NCBI GenBank assembly: GCA_021203685.1
Contig: JAJQAS010000270.1
Coordinates: 1-29,420, forward strand
Direction of reading: 5' to 3'
From: Clostridiales bacterium
GTDB lineage: Bacteria > Bacillota > Clostridia > Oscillospirales > Oscillospiraceae
Length of the DNA stretch: 29,420 nucleotides
The stretch's first letter is position 1, and every line of letters starts with the position of its first letter. Shown here piece by piece: positions 6,777 through 13,538 of this stretch. The notes below the pieces were generated by a model. That model was given only the letters and a program-made list of their open reading frames with translations. It ran no database searches and was not told the origin of the DNA. A program made the translations under genes and the position numbers.

Positions 6777-7841
6777 TCAAAACAGGCTCTGCTGCGCCTG
6801 TCCCTCGAAGGGGATGTGCAGGTGGTCGTAGGCCCGCCGGGTCACACAGCGCCCCCTTGGGGTGCGGGTCAGGAACCCCTGCTGGAGCAGATACGGCTCG
6901 TACATATCTTCAAGGGTGACGGTGTCCTCGTTGATAGTGGCAGCCAGGGTGTCCAGCCCCACGGGGCCGCCGCTGTAGAACTCGATGATGGCCCGGAGCA
7001 TCCGCCGGTCGATGTTGTCCAGCCCCAGGTCGTCCACCTCCAGGGCGGTCAGCGCTTCGCTGGCCACCCTCTGGGTGATGACACCCCCCGCCCGCACCTG
7101 GGCGAAGTCCCGCACCCGCCGGAGCATCCGGTTGGCGATGCGGGGGGTGCCCCGGCTGCGCCGGGCGATTTCCATGGCCCCGCTCTCCTCGATGGGTACG
7201 TCCAGGATACCGGCGGAACGCTTGACGATGAAGCACAGCTCCTCCGGGGAGTACAGTTCCAGCCGCAGGTTGACGCCGAACCGGTCTCGCAGGGGGGCGG
7301 ACAGGGAACCGGCCCGGGTGGTGGCCCCGATGAGGGTGAACCGGGGCAGGGTCAGCCGGATGGAGTTGGCGCTGGGGCCCTTGCCGATGATGATGTCCAC
7401 GGCGTAGTCCTCCATGGCGGGGTAGAGAATTTCCTCGATGGTGCGGTTCATCCGGTGAATTTCGTCCACAAAGAGGATGTCGTTTTCCGCCAGGTTGGTC
7501 AGCAGCGCCACCAGGTCTCCCGGCTTCTCCATGGCGGGGCCGGAGGTGATGCGGATGTTGACCCCCATCTCATTGGCGATGATCCCGGCCAGGGTGGTTT
7601 TGCCCAGGCCCGGCGGGCCGTAGAGCAGAACGTGATCCAGCGGTTCCCCCCGCAGTTTGGCCGCCTGAATGAACACCTCCAGGTTTTCCTTGGCCTTCTG
7701 CTGGCCGATGTACTCCGAAAGGGTCTTGGGGCGCAGGGAGTATTCGCTCTCGTCCCCGCTGGTGAAGGAGGAGGTCACCAGCGGCTGGCTGTAGTCCTCC
7801 TGCTCGTTGTAATCGTGTCCCATCCCGTTGTTGATGGCCAT
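6777..7841 (-). CDS. ruvB: Holliday junction branch-migration ATPase RuvB
   Basis: A 354-residue AAA+ motor that forms hexameric rings on DNA flanking RuvA-bound Holliday junctions and drives branch migration. Visible are the start of the AAA+ core at 'LRPKTLSEYIGQ..AKENL', Walker A GPPGLGKT (75-82), Walker B FVDEIHRM (near 120), sensor 1 at LIGATTRAG, the arginine finger region at APLRDRFG, and the C-terminal winged helix (ALTALEVDDLGLDNIDRRML..I, then PYLLQQGFLTRTPRGR). The N-terminus carries about 30 residues of acidic tail before the core. It is the last gene of ruvC-ruvA-ruvB, 13 bases after ruvA, with an AGGCGGTGA ribosome site. Confidence 0.99.
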   Translation of the reverse strand: MAINNGMGHDYNEQEDYSQPLVTSSFTSGDESEYSLRPKTLSEYIGQQKAKENLEVFIQAAKLRGEPLDHVLLYGPPGLGKTTLAGIIANEMGVNIRITSGPAMEKPGDLVALLTNLAENDILFVDEIHRMNRTIEEILYPAMEDYAVDIIIGKGPSANSIRLTLPRFTLIGATTRAGSLSAPLRDRFGVNLRLELYSPEELCFIVKRSAGILDVPIEESGAMEIARRSRGTPRIANRMLRRVRDFAQVRAGGVITQRVASEALTALEVDDLGLDNIDRRMLRAIIEFYSGGPVGLDTLAATINEDTVTLEDMYEPYLLQQGFLTRTPRGRCVTRRAYDHLHIPFEGQAQQSLF

Positions 7842-7854
7842 GGTGTCACCGCCT

Positions 7855-8460
7855 TTACTTCATCATGCGCGCCAGCGCCTGCTTGATGACCTCCTCCAGC
7901 GTCAGGGAGGCCATGTCGATGCCCCTGAGGGCCTTGTTGATCTCGCTCTGGCTGTAGCCCAGCACGGCAAGCGCCGCCCCGGCCTCGCCCGCCTTGTCCT
8001 CCGGGATGACCGTCCCGGCTGCGGGCAGGGGAGAGGCGCTCTCGAAGGAAACGCCCTGCTCCTTGGCCAGCTTGTCCTTCAGCTCCAGCACGATGCGCTG
8101 GGCGATCTTTTTGCCCACCCCCTGGGCGGCGGTCAGGGTTTTCACGTCGCCGGTGATGATGCTCAGCGCCAGATTGGAGGGAGTGGAGGAGGAGAGGATG
8201 GAGAGGGCCGCCTTCGGCCCCACGCCAGAGACCGAGAGCAGCAGCTGGAACAGGTTCAGTTCTTCCTGGGTGGAGAACCCGTACAGGTCTACCGCGTCCT
8301 CCTTCACCGACAAGTAGGTGAAGAGCTTGGCCTGTTCCCCCTTCTGGATGGTCCCCAGGGTGTAGTTGGTGGTTTTGCAGGCGTAGCCCACCCCGCCGCA
8401 GTCGATGACCGCCAAAAAGGGGGCGATGTGAGCCACAGTGCCGGAAAGGTAATAAAACAT
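7855..8460 (-). CDS. ruvA: Holliday junction-binding protein RuvA
   Basis: A 201-residue protein that tetramerises on four-way junctions and positions RuvB. Domain I is an OB-fold (MFYYLSGTVA...GVGYACKTT...LFTYLSVKEDAVDLYGF). Domain II has the paired helix-hairpin-helix motifs (LLLSVSGVGPKAALSIL and LTAAQGVGKKIAQRIVLELKDKL), and domain III (about 155-201) is the flexible RuvB-contacting helical bundle. The acidic pin of domain I includes the KEDA segment. It lies between ruvC and ruvB, 27 bases after ruvC. Confidence 0.99.
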   Translation of the reverse strand: MFYYLSGTVAHIAPFLAVIDCGGVGYACKTTNYTLGTIQKGEQAKLFTYLSVKEDAVDLYGFSTQEELNLFQLLLSVSGVGPKAALSILSSSTPSNLALSIITGDVKTLTAAQGVGKKIAQRIVLELKDKLAKEQGVSFESASPLPAAGTVIPEDKAGEAGAALAVLGYSQSEINKALRGIDMASLTLEEVIKQALARMMK

Positions 8461-8487
8461 ACGCTGCCTCCCTCTGTCGGCGTAAAA

Positions 8488-9009
8488 TCATCGGGTATCG
8501 TACTTTTTCGCGTCGAAAGCGCGGTCTGCGTTGATGAGGCTGGTGGCCGCCCGGCTGTGGCAGATGGCCAGGGCCAGGGCGTCCGCCGCGTCGTCGGGGC
8601 GGGGCAGTTTGTCCATGTTCAGCAGCCGCTGGGTCATCAGCATGACCTGCTTCTTTTCCGCCTTGCCGTAGCCCACCACGGACTGCTTTACCTGCATGGG
8701 GGTGTATTCGTAGATGGGGATGCCCGCCTGCTCCCCTGCCAGCAGGATGACCCCCCGCCCGTGGGCCACGGAGATGCCGGTGGTCAGGTTGGTGTTGAAG
8801 AACAGCTCCTCCACCGCCATTTCCGCCGGGTGGAAGGTGGAAATCAGCTCGTTCATATCCGCATAAATTTGGGTCAGCCGTACCGAAAGGGGCTGACCCG
8901 CCGGGGTGGTGATGGTGCCGTATTGAATGAGCCGGTTTCGGCCCCGCTCCGCGTCGATGACGCCAAAGCCCACGGTGGCCACGCCGGGGTCGATGCCGAG
9001 AATGACCAT
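8488..9009 (-). CDS. ruvC: Holliday junction endonuclease RuvC
   Basis: A 173-residue resolvase with an RNase H-like fold that nicks Holliday junctions symmetrically. The acidic catalytic residues are visible: Asp7 in ILGIDPG, Glu67/68 in AVEELFF, and the PDDAADALALA cluster (Asp139/140 and Asp143). The NTNLTTGISVAHGRGV and YTPMQVKQSVVGYGKAEKKQV segments are typical of the family. ATG 9009 is preceded by GGGAGGTG and a good promoter. It is the first gene of a ruvCAB operon. Confidence 0.99.
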   Translation of the reverse strand: MVILGIDPGVATVGFGVIDAERGRNRLIQYGTITTPAGQPLSVRLTQIYADMNELISTFHPAEMAVEELFFNTNLTTGISVAHGRGVILLAGEQAGIPIYEYTPMQVKQSVVGYGKAEKKQVMLMTQRLLNMDKLPRPDDAADALALAICHSRAATSLINADRAFDAKKYDTR

Positions 9010-9048
9010 ACCGCACCTCCCTTATCAAATCTATGTTCTAGTATAGCC

Positions 9049-9077
9049 AGTATAACACACATCCCCGGAGATAGCAA
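9049..9077 (-). promoter_or_regulatory. Promoter of the ruvCAB operon
   Basis: On the minus strand, TTGCTA (9077-9072), 17-base spacer, TATACT (9054-9049). A second TATACT follows at 9045-9040. The promoter is about 40 bases upstream of ruvC. Confidence 0.75.
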
Positions 9078-9084
9078 AGAAAAG

Positions 9085-9113
9085 TTTACGTCTGGCAAAA
9101 AGTGTGGTATAGT
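9085..9113 (+). promoter_or_regulatory. Promoter of ridA
   Basis: TTTACG (9085-9090), 17-base spacer, TATAGT (9108-9113), about 50 bases upstream of ridA. It stands back to back with the ruvC promoter: only seven bases separate the two -35 boxes. Confidence 0.7.
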
Positions 9114-9164
9114 AGAGGTATCAAAAAGGGGAAGCTAAGTCCCCCATGTAAAGGAGTCTGCACT

Positions 9165-9542
9165 ATGTCCAAAGTGATTTCCGCGTCCAACGCTCCCGCC
9201 GCCCTGGGGCCTTATTCCCACGCCATTCTGGTGGGGGACACCCTGTTCACCTCCGGTCAGGTGCCGCTGGTGCCGGAGACCGGCAAGCTGGCCGGGGACA
9301 CCATCGAGGCCCAGGCCACCCAGGTGCTGGCCAACCTGGAGGCGGTGCTGGCCGCCGCCGGTATGACCTTCGCCAACGTGGTCAAGACCACGGTGTTCCT
9401 CACCGACCTGGCCGATTTTGCCGCCATGAATGCCATCTACGCCACCAAATTCCCGGAGAATCCGCCCGCCCGTTCCTGCGTGCAGGTGGCAAAGCTCCCC
9501 GCCGGGGCCAGGATGGAGATGGAGCTGATCGCCAGCAAGTAA
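9165..9542 (+). CDS. ridA: RidA-family reactive intermediate deaminase
   Basis: A 125-residue YjgF/YER057c/UK114 protein. RidA trimers hydrolyse the enamine/imine products of PLP-dependent dehydratases (2-aminoacrylate and relatives), protecting other PLP enzymes. Family residues visible are the GPYSHA segment (Tyr17), LFTSGQVP (Ser30), Arg103 in the PPARSCVQV motif, and Glu118/Glu120 near the C-terminus. ATG 9165 is chosen because AAAGGAG lies eight or so bases upstream and the family starts 'sKvIsa..APAA.GPYShA'; the longer in-frame extension from 9102 lies over the promoter. It is monocistronic, with a hairpin after it. Confidence 0.97.
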   Translation: MSKVISASNAPAALGPYSHAILVGDTLFTSGQVPLVPETGKLAGDTIEAQATQVLANLEAVLAAAGMTFANVVKTTVFLTDLADFAAMNAIYATKFPENPPARSCVQVAKLPAGARMEMELIASK

Positions 9543-9556
9543 GTTTTTACCACTGC

Positions 9557-9590
9557 AACTCCCCCTGCCGTTGAAGCAGGGGGAGTTTGT
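9557..9590. terminator. Shared hairpin between ridA and the dTMP-kinase-like gene
   Basis: A perfect 12-bp stem AACTCCCCCTGC (9557-9568) / GCAGGGGGAGTT (9576-9587) has a seven-base loop, with TGTT following on the plus strand. It lies between two convergent genes (stops at 9542 and 9591), so it can serve both. Confidence 0.8.
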
Positions 9591-10529
9591 TCACAGCAGC
9601 CCACGCTCGTTCAGCACCGCCAGCGCCAGAGCGTGGATATCCTCGATGGATTTTAACCGTCCATCTTCGCCCATGCAGGGAACCACCTGCACTTCCTCGA
9701 TTTCCTCCGCCAGCCGCCGGTAAAGGCTGTGGCAGCGGGAAAGCAGATCCTGGGACTGCTCATAAACGTCCAGTCCTTCCACGTAGTCCCGCTGGCCCTT
9801 TTTCAGCACGTTTTCGCCGGTGAAGGCCGCCTGGGTGTCGAAGTAGAGGTACACATCCGGGACGGGCAGCTCCAGCCGGGAGTGCTCCAGGGCGAACACC
9901 CACTCCAGAAAGCCCCGGTCGTAGCCGCCGCACCCTCTGGCGGTCTGGTACACCGCGTTGGAGAGGACATAACGGTTGAAAATGACATAGTCGTACCGCT
10001 CCAGCGGGAGCTTGTGGATGGTGTCCCACCGGTCGGTGGCGTACCACAGGCTCATGGATTTCCCGTCCAGCTCCATGGCCGTCGCGCCGTCCTTGCCGGA
10101 GAGCAACGCGCCGACCTCTTTGCCGAAGAAGCGGGAATACTGGGGAAAGTCCAGCACGAGGACGCTTTTCCCGGTTTTGCACAGGGCAGAGCGGAGCCGC
10201 TCCGCCTGCACCGTCTTGCCGGAGCCGTCCAGCCCCTCGATGCCGATGATGACCGGCTGGGGGCGGTTATTCAGCGTCGTCCAGCGGTCAAGCGTCTGCG
10301 CCGCCTCGTCCTCCGGCAGGGAACACGCCTGGGCAAAGGCGGCAGGGGAGACCTCGCCCGTCTGCCGGGCCAGCCAGAGGAGGGCGGTTTGCGCCCGCTG
10401 CTGCTCCGCCTCTGTGGGGAAATACAGCGAGGACTGCCCGAACCACTGCATGACTGCCCGGCGTTCCCCGCCGGAGAGGGGCGTACCTGCGCTGATTTTT
10501 TCTGCCAGCTGGTGAAGTGTATGTTTCAT
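9591..10529 (-). CDS. dTMP kinase-like protein with extra N-terminal domain
   Basis: A 312-residue protein. Residues 91 to the end form a thymidylate-kinase-type P-loop fold: GLDGSGKT (99-106), LDFPQYS (the DFP/DRP-type nucleotide site), a lid-like region, and FNRYVLSNAVYQ, which matches the DRY..SN..YQ helix of dTMP kinases with Asn in place of Asp. The expected reaction is dTMP to dTDP. Known bacterial Tmk proteins are about 205-215 residues, so the first 90 residues are additional. They look helical (LSGGERRAVMQWFGQSSLYF, then an Ala/Gln-rich stretch) and I do not recognise them. AGGAGC lies upstream of ATG 10529. It could be a nucleotide kinase of different specificity. Confidence 0.85.
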   Translation of the reverse strand: MKHTLHQLAEKISAGTPLSGGERRAVMQWFGQSSLYFPTEAEQQRAQTALLWLARQTGEVSPAAFAQACSLPEDEAAQTLDRWTTLNNRPQPVIIGIEGLDGSGKTVQAERLRSALCKTGKSVLVLDFPQYSRFFGKEVGALLSGKDGATAMELDGKSMSLWYATDRWDTIHKLPLERYDYVIFNRYVLSNAVYQTARGCGGYDRGFLEWVFALEHSRLELPVPDVYLYFDTQAAFTGENVLKKGQRDYVEGLDVYEQSQDLLSRCHSLYRRLAEEIEEVQVVPCMGEDGRLKSIEDIHALALAVLNERGLL

Positions 10530-10553
10530 CTTTGTTTGCTCCTGAGAGAAGAA

Positions 10554-10583
10554 TCTCCCCCGCCGCGAAGGCGGCAGGGGAGA
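10554..10583 (-). terminator. Hairpin after pfk
   Basis: CTCCCCTGCCGC pairs with GCGGCGGGGGAG around a short CTTC-type loop, followed on the minus strand by ATTCTTCTCT. The GC-rich stem is strong but the U-tract is broken. It lies between the pfk stop (10615) and the dTMP-kinase-like start (10529). Confidence 0.6.
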
Positions 10584-10614
10584 GCGTCAGCGTTTGAAAA
10601 ACCCTGCGGACAGC

Positions 10615-11856
10615 TTACTTCGCCACGACCTTCTTCAGGTGGACGAAGCGAGGCAGGCTGTTCTCCTTCTTCATCTGGGTCTCGCCCTGGATGAGGGGCA
10701 GAGCGTACTTGATGAACTCGTCGGAGACATCGTTGCCGCGCTCGTTGATCCACTCCACGGGGACCTTCTTCTCGTAGTTGGCGACCTTGGACAGGGGCAG
10801 CAGCTCGGTCTCGCACTTGTAGCCGTTCTCGTCACGGGTGCACTTGAAGGCGACCATGTGGTCGGTCTCCCCGGCGACGGCGCAGTTGACCGCGGCCTGA
10901 CCGGCCATGAACGCCTCGTCGATGTCGGTCTGGGAGGCCAGGTGCGCGCCGCAGCGCTGGAGCAGGGACAGCTCGATGGGACGGACCTTGACGCCGTCGA
11001 TCTTGCTCTTGACCACGTCAGCCAGCATGGCGGCCAGGCCGCCCAGCTGGGCATGGCCGAAGCCGTCGGTGGCGGAGGTCTTGGCCTCGGAGACGAAGGA
11101 GCCGTCGGCGTAGTGGATGCCCTCGGACACGGCGATGAGGACGTTCTTGTTCTCGTTCCAGATGCGCTCCACGTCCTCGATGAACTCGTCCATCTTGAAG
11201 TCCACCTCAGGCAGATAGATCAGGTCGGGGCCGTAGCCGGTGACTTTGGCCAGGGAAGCGGCGCCGGCCAGCCAGCCCGCGTGACGGCCCATGATCTCCA
11301 CGATGGTGACCTGGCCCTTGTCGTAGACGTGGGCGTCCTGATAGACTTCCACCAGGGAGGTGGCGATATACTTGGCGGCGGAGGCGAAGCCGGGGCAGTG
11401 GTCGGTGCCATAGAGGTCGTTGTCGATGGTCTTGGGGATGCCCATGACCCGGCAGTCATAGCCGACCTTCTTCATATACTTGGAGATCTTGTTGCAGGTG
11501 TCCATGGAGTCGTTGCCGCCGTTGTAGAAGAAGTAACGGACGTTGTATTTCTGGAAGATCTCAAGGATGCGCTTATAATCGGTGTCGTCCACATCGGGGT
11601 CGGCGATCTTATACCGGCAGGAGCCGAGGGCAGAGGACGGGGTATACTGCATCAGCGCCAGTTCCGCGGGGTCTTCTTCGTCCATGATATACAGCTTGTC
11701 GTTGAGCACGCCGACGATGCCGTTGGCCGCGCCATAGACGGTGGTGATAGCGTCGCTGTCGAGACCGGCCTTGATGGCGCCGTAGCAGCTGGAATTGATA
11801 ACGGAAGAGGGGCCGCCGGATTGGCCAATGATCATTGCGCCTTTGAGTTCACTCAT
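10615..11856 (-). CDS. pfp: Pyrophosphate-type 6-phosphofructokinase
   Basis: A 413-residue phosphofructokinase-family enzyme that interconverts fructose 6-phosphate and fructose 1,6-bisphosphate. Motifs visible are GQSGGPSSVINS (11-22), GGNDS (113-117), PKTIDNDL (141-148) and MGRHAGW (189-195). Asp116 in GGNDS and Lys142 in PKTIDND are the two residues that distinguish PPi-dependent enzymes; ATP enzymes have Gly at both. The reaction is therefore likely reversible and PPi-linked. It is longer than ATP-PFK (about 320), which also fits the PPi group. AGGAGGAAA lies before ATG 11856. It is divergent from fba, which uses its product. Confidence 0.95.
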   Translation of the reverse strand: MSELKGAMIIGQSGGPSSVINSSCYGAIKAGLDSDAITTVYGAANGIVGVLNDKLYIMDEEDPAELALMQYTPSSALGSCRYKIADPDVDDTDYKRILEIFQKYNVRYFFYNGGNDSMDTCNKISKYMKKVGYDCRVMGIPKTIDNDLYGTDHCPGFASAAKYIATSLVEVYQDAHVYDKGQVTIVEIMGRHAGWLAGAASLAKVTGYGPDLIYLPEVDFKMDEFIEDVERIWNENKNVLIAVSEGIHYADGSFVSEAKTSATDGFGHAQLGGLAAMLADVVKSKIDGVKVRPIELSLLQRCGAHLASQTDIDEAFMAGQAAVNCAVAGETDHMVAFKCTRDENGYKCETELLPLSKVANYEKKVPVEWINERGNDVSDEFIKYALPLIQGETQMKKENSLPRFVHLKKVVAK

Positions 11857-11883
11857 GTTGAAATTTCCTCCTATTTGGTTGTT

Positions 11884-11940
11884 TTAGTGACCGCCACCTG
11901 GGAAATGCCGCGGACTTTTGTGGAAATTCCCAATACACAC
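11884..11940 (-). CDS. Candidate 18-residue leader ORF of pfp
   Basis: GTG 11940 is preceded by a strong AGGAGGAG (11957-11950) with nine-base spacing. The frame runs MCIGNFHKSPRHFPGGGH and stops at TAA 11886-11884, 27 bases before the pfp start. The ribosome site is as good as that of pfp itself, which is why the ORF is listed. No homology is known. Its codons overlap bases that can pair with the pfp ribosome site (see findings). It may be a real leader peptide or a chance ORF. Confidence 0.35.
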   Translation of the reverse strand: MCIGNFHKSPRHFPGGGH

Positions 11941-11965
11941 CGCGTCAAACTCCTCCTATGGCTCG

Positions 11966-11990
11966 TTCCATGGAATATCTTCTTGGAATT
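11966..11990. promoter_or_regulatory. TTCCATGGAA palindrome with repeated TGGAAT
   Basis: TTCCATGGAA (11966-11975) is a perfect 10-bp palindrome, and TGGAAT recurs at 11984-11989. It lies just downstream of the predicted pfp transcription start, where an operator could act. No known regulator motif is assigned. Confidence 0.3.
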
Positions 11991-11998
11991 TCACTTAA

Positions 11999-12027
11999 AT
12001 CATATCACACCCTCTTGCTTTTTTCAA
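11999..12027 (-). promoter_or_regulatory. Promoter of pfp
   Basis: On the minus strand, TTGAAA (12027-12022), 17-base spacer, TATGAT (12004-11999). It gives a leader of roughly 135 bases before ATG 11856. Confidence 0.7.
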
Positions 12028-12043
12028 TCGCTTCTGTTAAAAT
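12015..12043 (+). promoter_or_regulatory. Promoter of fba
   Basis: TTGCTT (12015-12020), 17-base spacer, TAAAAT (12038-12043), about 32 bases upstream of ATG 12076. It overlaps the divergent pfp promoter over 12015-12027. Confidence 0.75.
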
Positions 12044-12075
12044 AATAACGTAAATTTTAGAAGGAGTTGATCCGT

Positions 12076-13044
12076 ATGCCTCTCGTTACCACAAAAGACA
12101 TGTTCGCAAAGGCTTACAATGGTGGTTACGCCATTGGCGCTTTCAACGTCAACAACATGGAAATCATTCAGGGCATCACTGAAGCCTGCGGCGAGCTGAA
12201 AAGCCCCGTCATCCTGCAGGTCTCCAAGGGCGCCCGTGCCTATGCCAACCACACCTATCTGGTGAAGCTGGTGGAGGCCGCTGTCATTGAGAACCCCGAG
12301 ATCCCCATCGCGCTGCATCTGGACCATGGCGACACCTTCGAGCTGTGCAAGTCCTGCATCGACGGCGGCTTCACCTCCGTCATGATCGACGCCTCCTCCA
12401 AGTCCTTCGAGGACAACATCGCCCTGACCAAGAAGGTCGTTGAGTATGCCCATGACCACGGCGTCGTGGTCGAGGCTGAGCTGGGCACCCTGGCCGGCGT
12501 GGAAGACGAGGTCGTCGTCGAGTCCGGCAAGGAGAGCTACACCCATCCCGAAGAGGTCGAAGAGTTCGTCACCCGCACCGGCTGCGACTCTCTGGCCATC
12601 GCCATCGGTACCTCCCACGGCGCTTATAAGTTCACCCCCGCTCAGTGCACCCGCAACGAGGACGGCATCCTGGTTCCGCCTCCTCTGCGTTTCGACGTGC
12701 TGGAAGAGTGCATCAAGCGTCTGCCCGGCTTCCCCATCGTGCTGCACGGTTCCTCCTCTGTTCCCCAGGAGTTCGTGAAGATGGTCAACACCTACGGCGG
12801 CAATATGCCCGACGCCATCGGCATCCCCGAGGATCAGCTGCGTGAGGCTGCCAAGCTGGCCGTCTGCAAGATCAACATCGACTCCGACATCCGTCTGGCC
12901 ATGACCGGCAACATCCGCAAGTACTTCGCGGAGCATCCCGATCACTTCGATCCCCGCCAGTACCTGAAGCCCGCCCGTCAGGCTGTCAAGGACATGGTCG
13001 CCCACAAGATCGTCAACGTCCTCGGCTCCGACGGCAAGATCTGA
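12076..13044 (+). CDS. fba: Class II fructose-bisphosphate aldolase
   Basis: A 322-residue zinc-dependent aldolase that cleaves fructose 1,6-bisphosphate to glyceraldehyde 3-phosphate and dihydroxyacetone phosphate. Catalytic and zinc residues visible are HLDHGD (Asp83, His84), AELGTLAGVED (Glu134), GTSHGAYKF (His181) and LHGSSS (His224), with NIDSDIR near the C-terminus for phosphate binding. The N-terminus PLVTTKDMFAKAYNGGYAIGAFNVNN is typical of the family. ATG 12076 follows AAGGAG at proper spacing; the in-frame extension from 12067 has no ribosome site. Codon use (many CTC/GTC/TCC) suggests high expression. Confidence 0.99.
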   Translation: MPLVTTKDMFAKAYNGGYAIGAFNVNNMEIIQGITEACGELKSPVILQVSKGARAYANHTYLVKLVEAAVIENPEIPIALHLDHGDTFELCKSCIDGGFTSVMIDASSKSFEDNIALTKKVVEYAHDHGVVVEAELGTLAGVEDEVVVESGKESYTHPEEVEEFVTRTGCDSLAIAIGTSHGAYKFTPAQCTRNEDGILVPPPLRFDVLEECIKRLPGFPIVLHGSSSVPQEFVKMVNTYGGNMPDAIGIPEDQLREAAKLAVCKINIDSDIRLAMTGNIRKYFAEHPDHFDPRQYLKPARQAVKDMVAHKIVNVLGSDGKI

Positions 13045-13076
13045 TTTTGCGCACCTGTCACTGAACCCAACGAATC

Positions 13077-13112
13077 GCTCCCGGCGGGGTCAACGCCTCG
13101 CCGGGGGCTTTC
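13077..13112 (+). terminator. Terminator of fba
   Basis: GCTCCCGGCG (13077-13086) pairs with CGCCGGGGGC (13099-13108), with one wobble, followed by TTTCTA. It lies 33 bases after the fba stop and just before the ArsR-family start. Confidence 0.8.
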
Positions 13113-13132
13113 TATCATCCCAGGAGGGAATC

Positions 13133-13498
13133 ATGAGACGTATCGAACTGTCCGAAATGTGCGACAACAACGTGATCCACGAGGATACCGTGGCGCTGGT
13201 GAAGGCGCAAATGCCCGACGAAGGCCCGGTTTACGAGGTGGCGGAGCTGTTCAAGGTGCTGGGGGACTCTACCCGCACCCGGATCATCTGCGCCCTGACC
13301 ATTTCGGAGCTGTGCGTCTGCGACCTGAGCTGTATTTTGAATATGTCCCAGTCCGCCGTTTCCCATCAGCTGCGCATTTTGAAGCAGGGGCGCATCGTCA
13401 AAAACCGGCGGGCAGGGAAGGTGGTCTACTACTCCCTGGACGATGAACACATCAAGAGCCTGTTCTCCATCGGCTTCGACCATGTGATGGAGGACTGA
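13133..13498 (+). CDS. ArsR/SmtB-family metal-sensing repressor (CadC/SmtB-like)
   Basis: A 121-residue winged-helix repressor. The DNA-reading helix is in CVCDLSCILNMSQSAVSHQLRILK, and the wing follows at NRRAGKVVYYSL. Two metal sites can be traced. One is the CadC/ArsR-type ELCVCDL (Cys61, Cys63) with an N-terminal Cys10 as a possible third ligand. The other is the SmtB-type alpha-5 set Asp104, His106, His117, Glu120, which matches the zinc sensor in residue type and spacing. The likely effectors are therefore Zn, Cd or Pb; this is inference. CAGGAGGGA lies before ATG 13133. No metal transporter is adjacent; the next gene is an amidase-domain protein 40 bases downstream. Confidence 0.92.
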   Translation: MRRIELSEMCDNNVIHEDTVALVKAQMPDEGPVYEVAELFKVLGDSTRTRIICALTISELCVCDLSCILNMSQSAVSHQLRILKQGRIVKNRRAGKVVYYSLDDEHIKSLFSIGFDHVMED

Positions 13499-13538
13499 CG
13501 CCCGGAAGACGCATAGGATAGGGGAGAGGTGATGACCC

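Noticed and set aside
10594..12045. Long plus-strand open frame (483 codons) opposite pfp
   Set aside because: It is the mirror of a strongly coding minus-strand gene; the translation is low-complexity (Gly/Val/Leu/His/Asp-rich) with no motif and no ribosome site.
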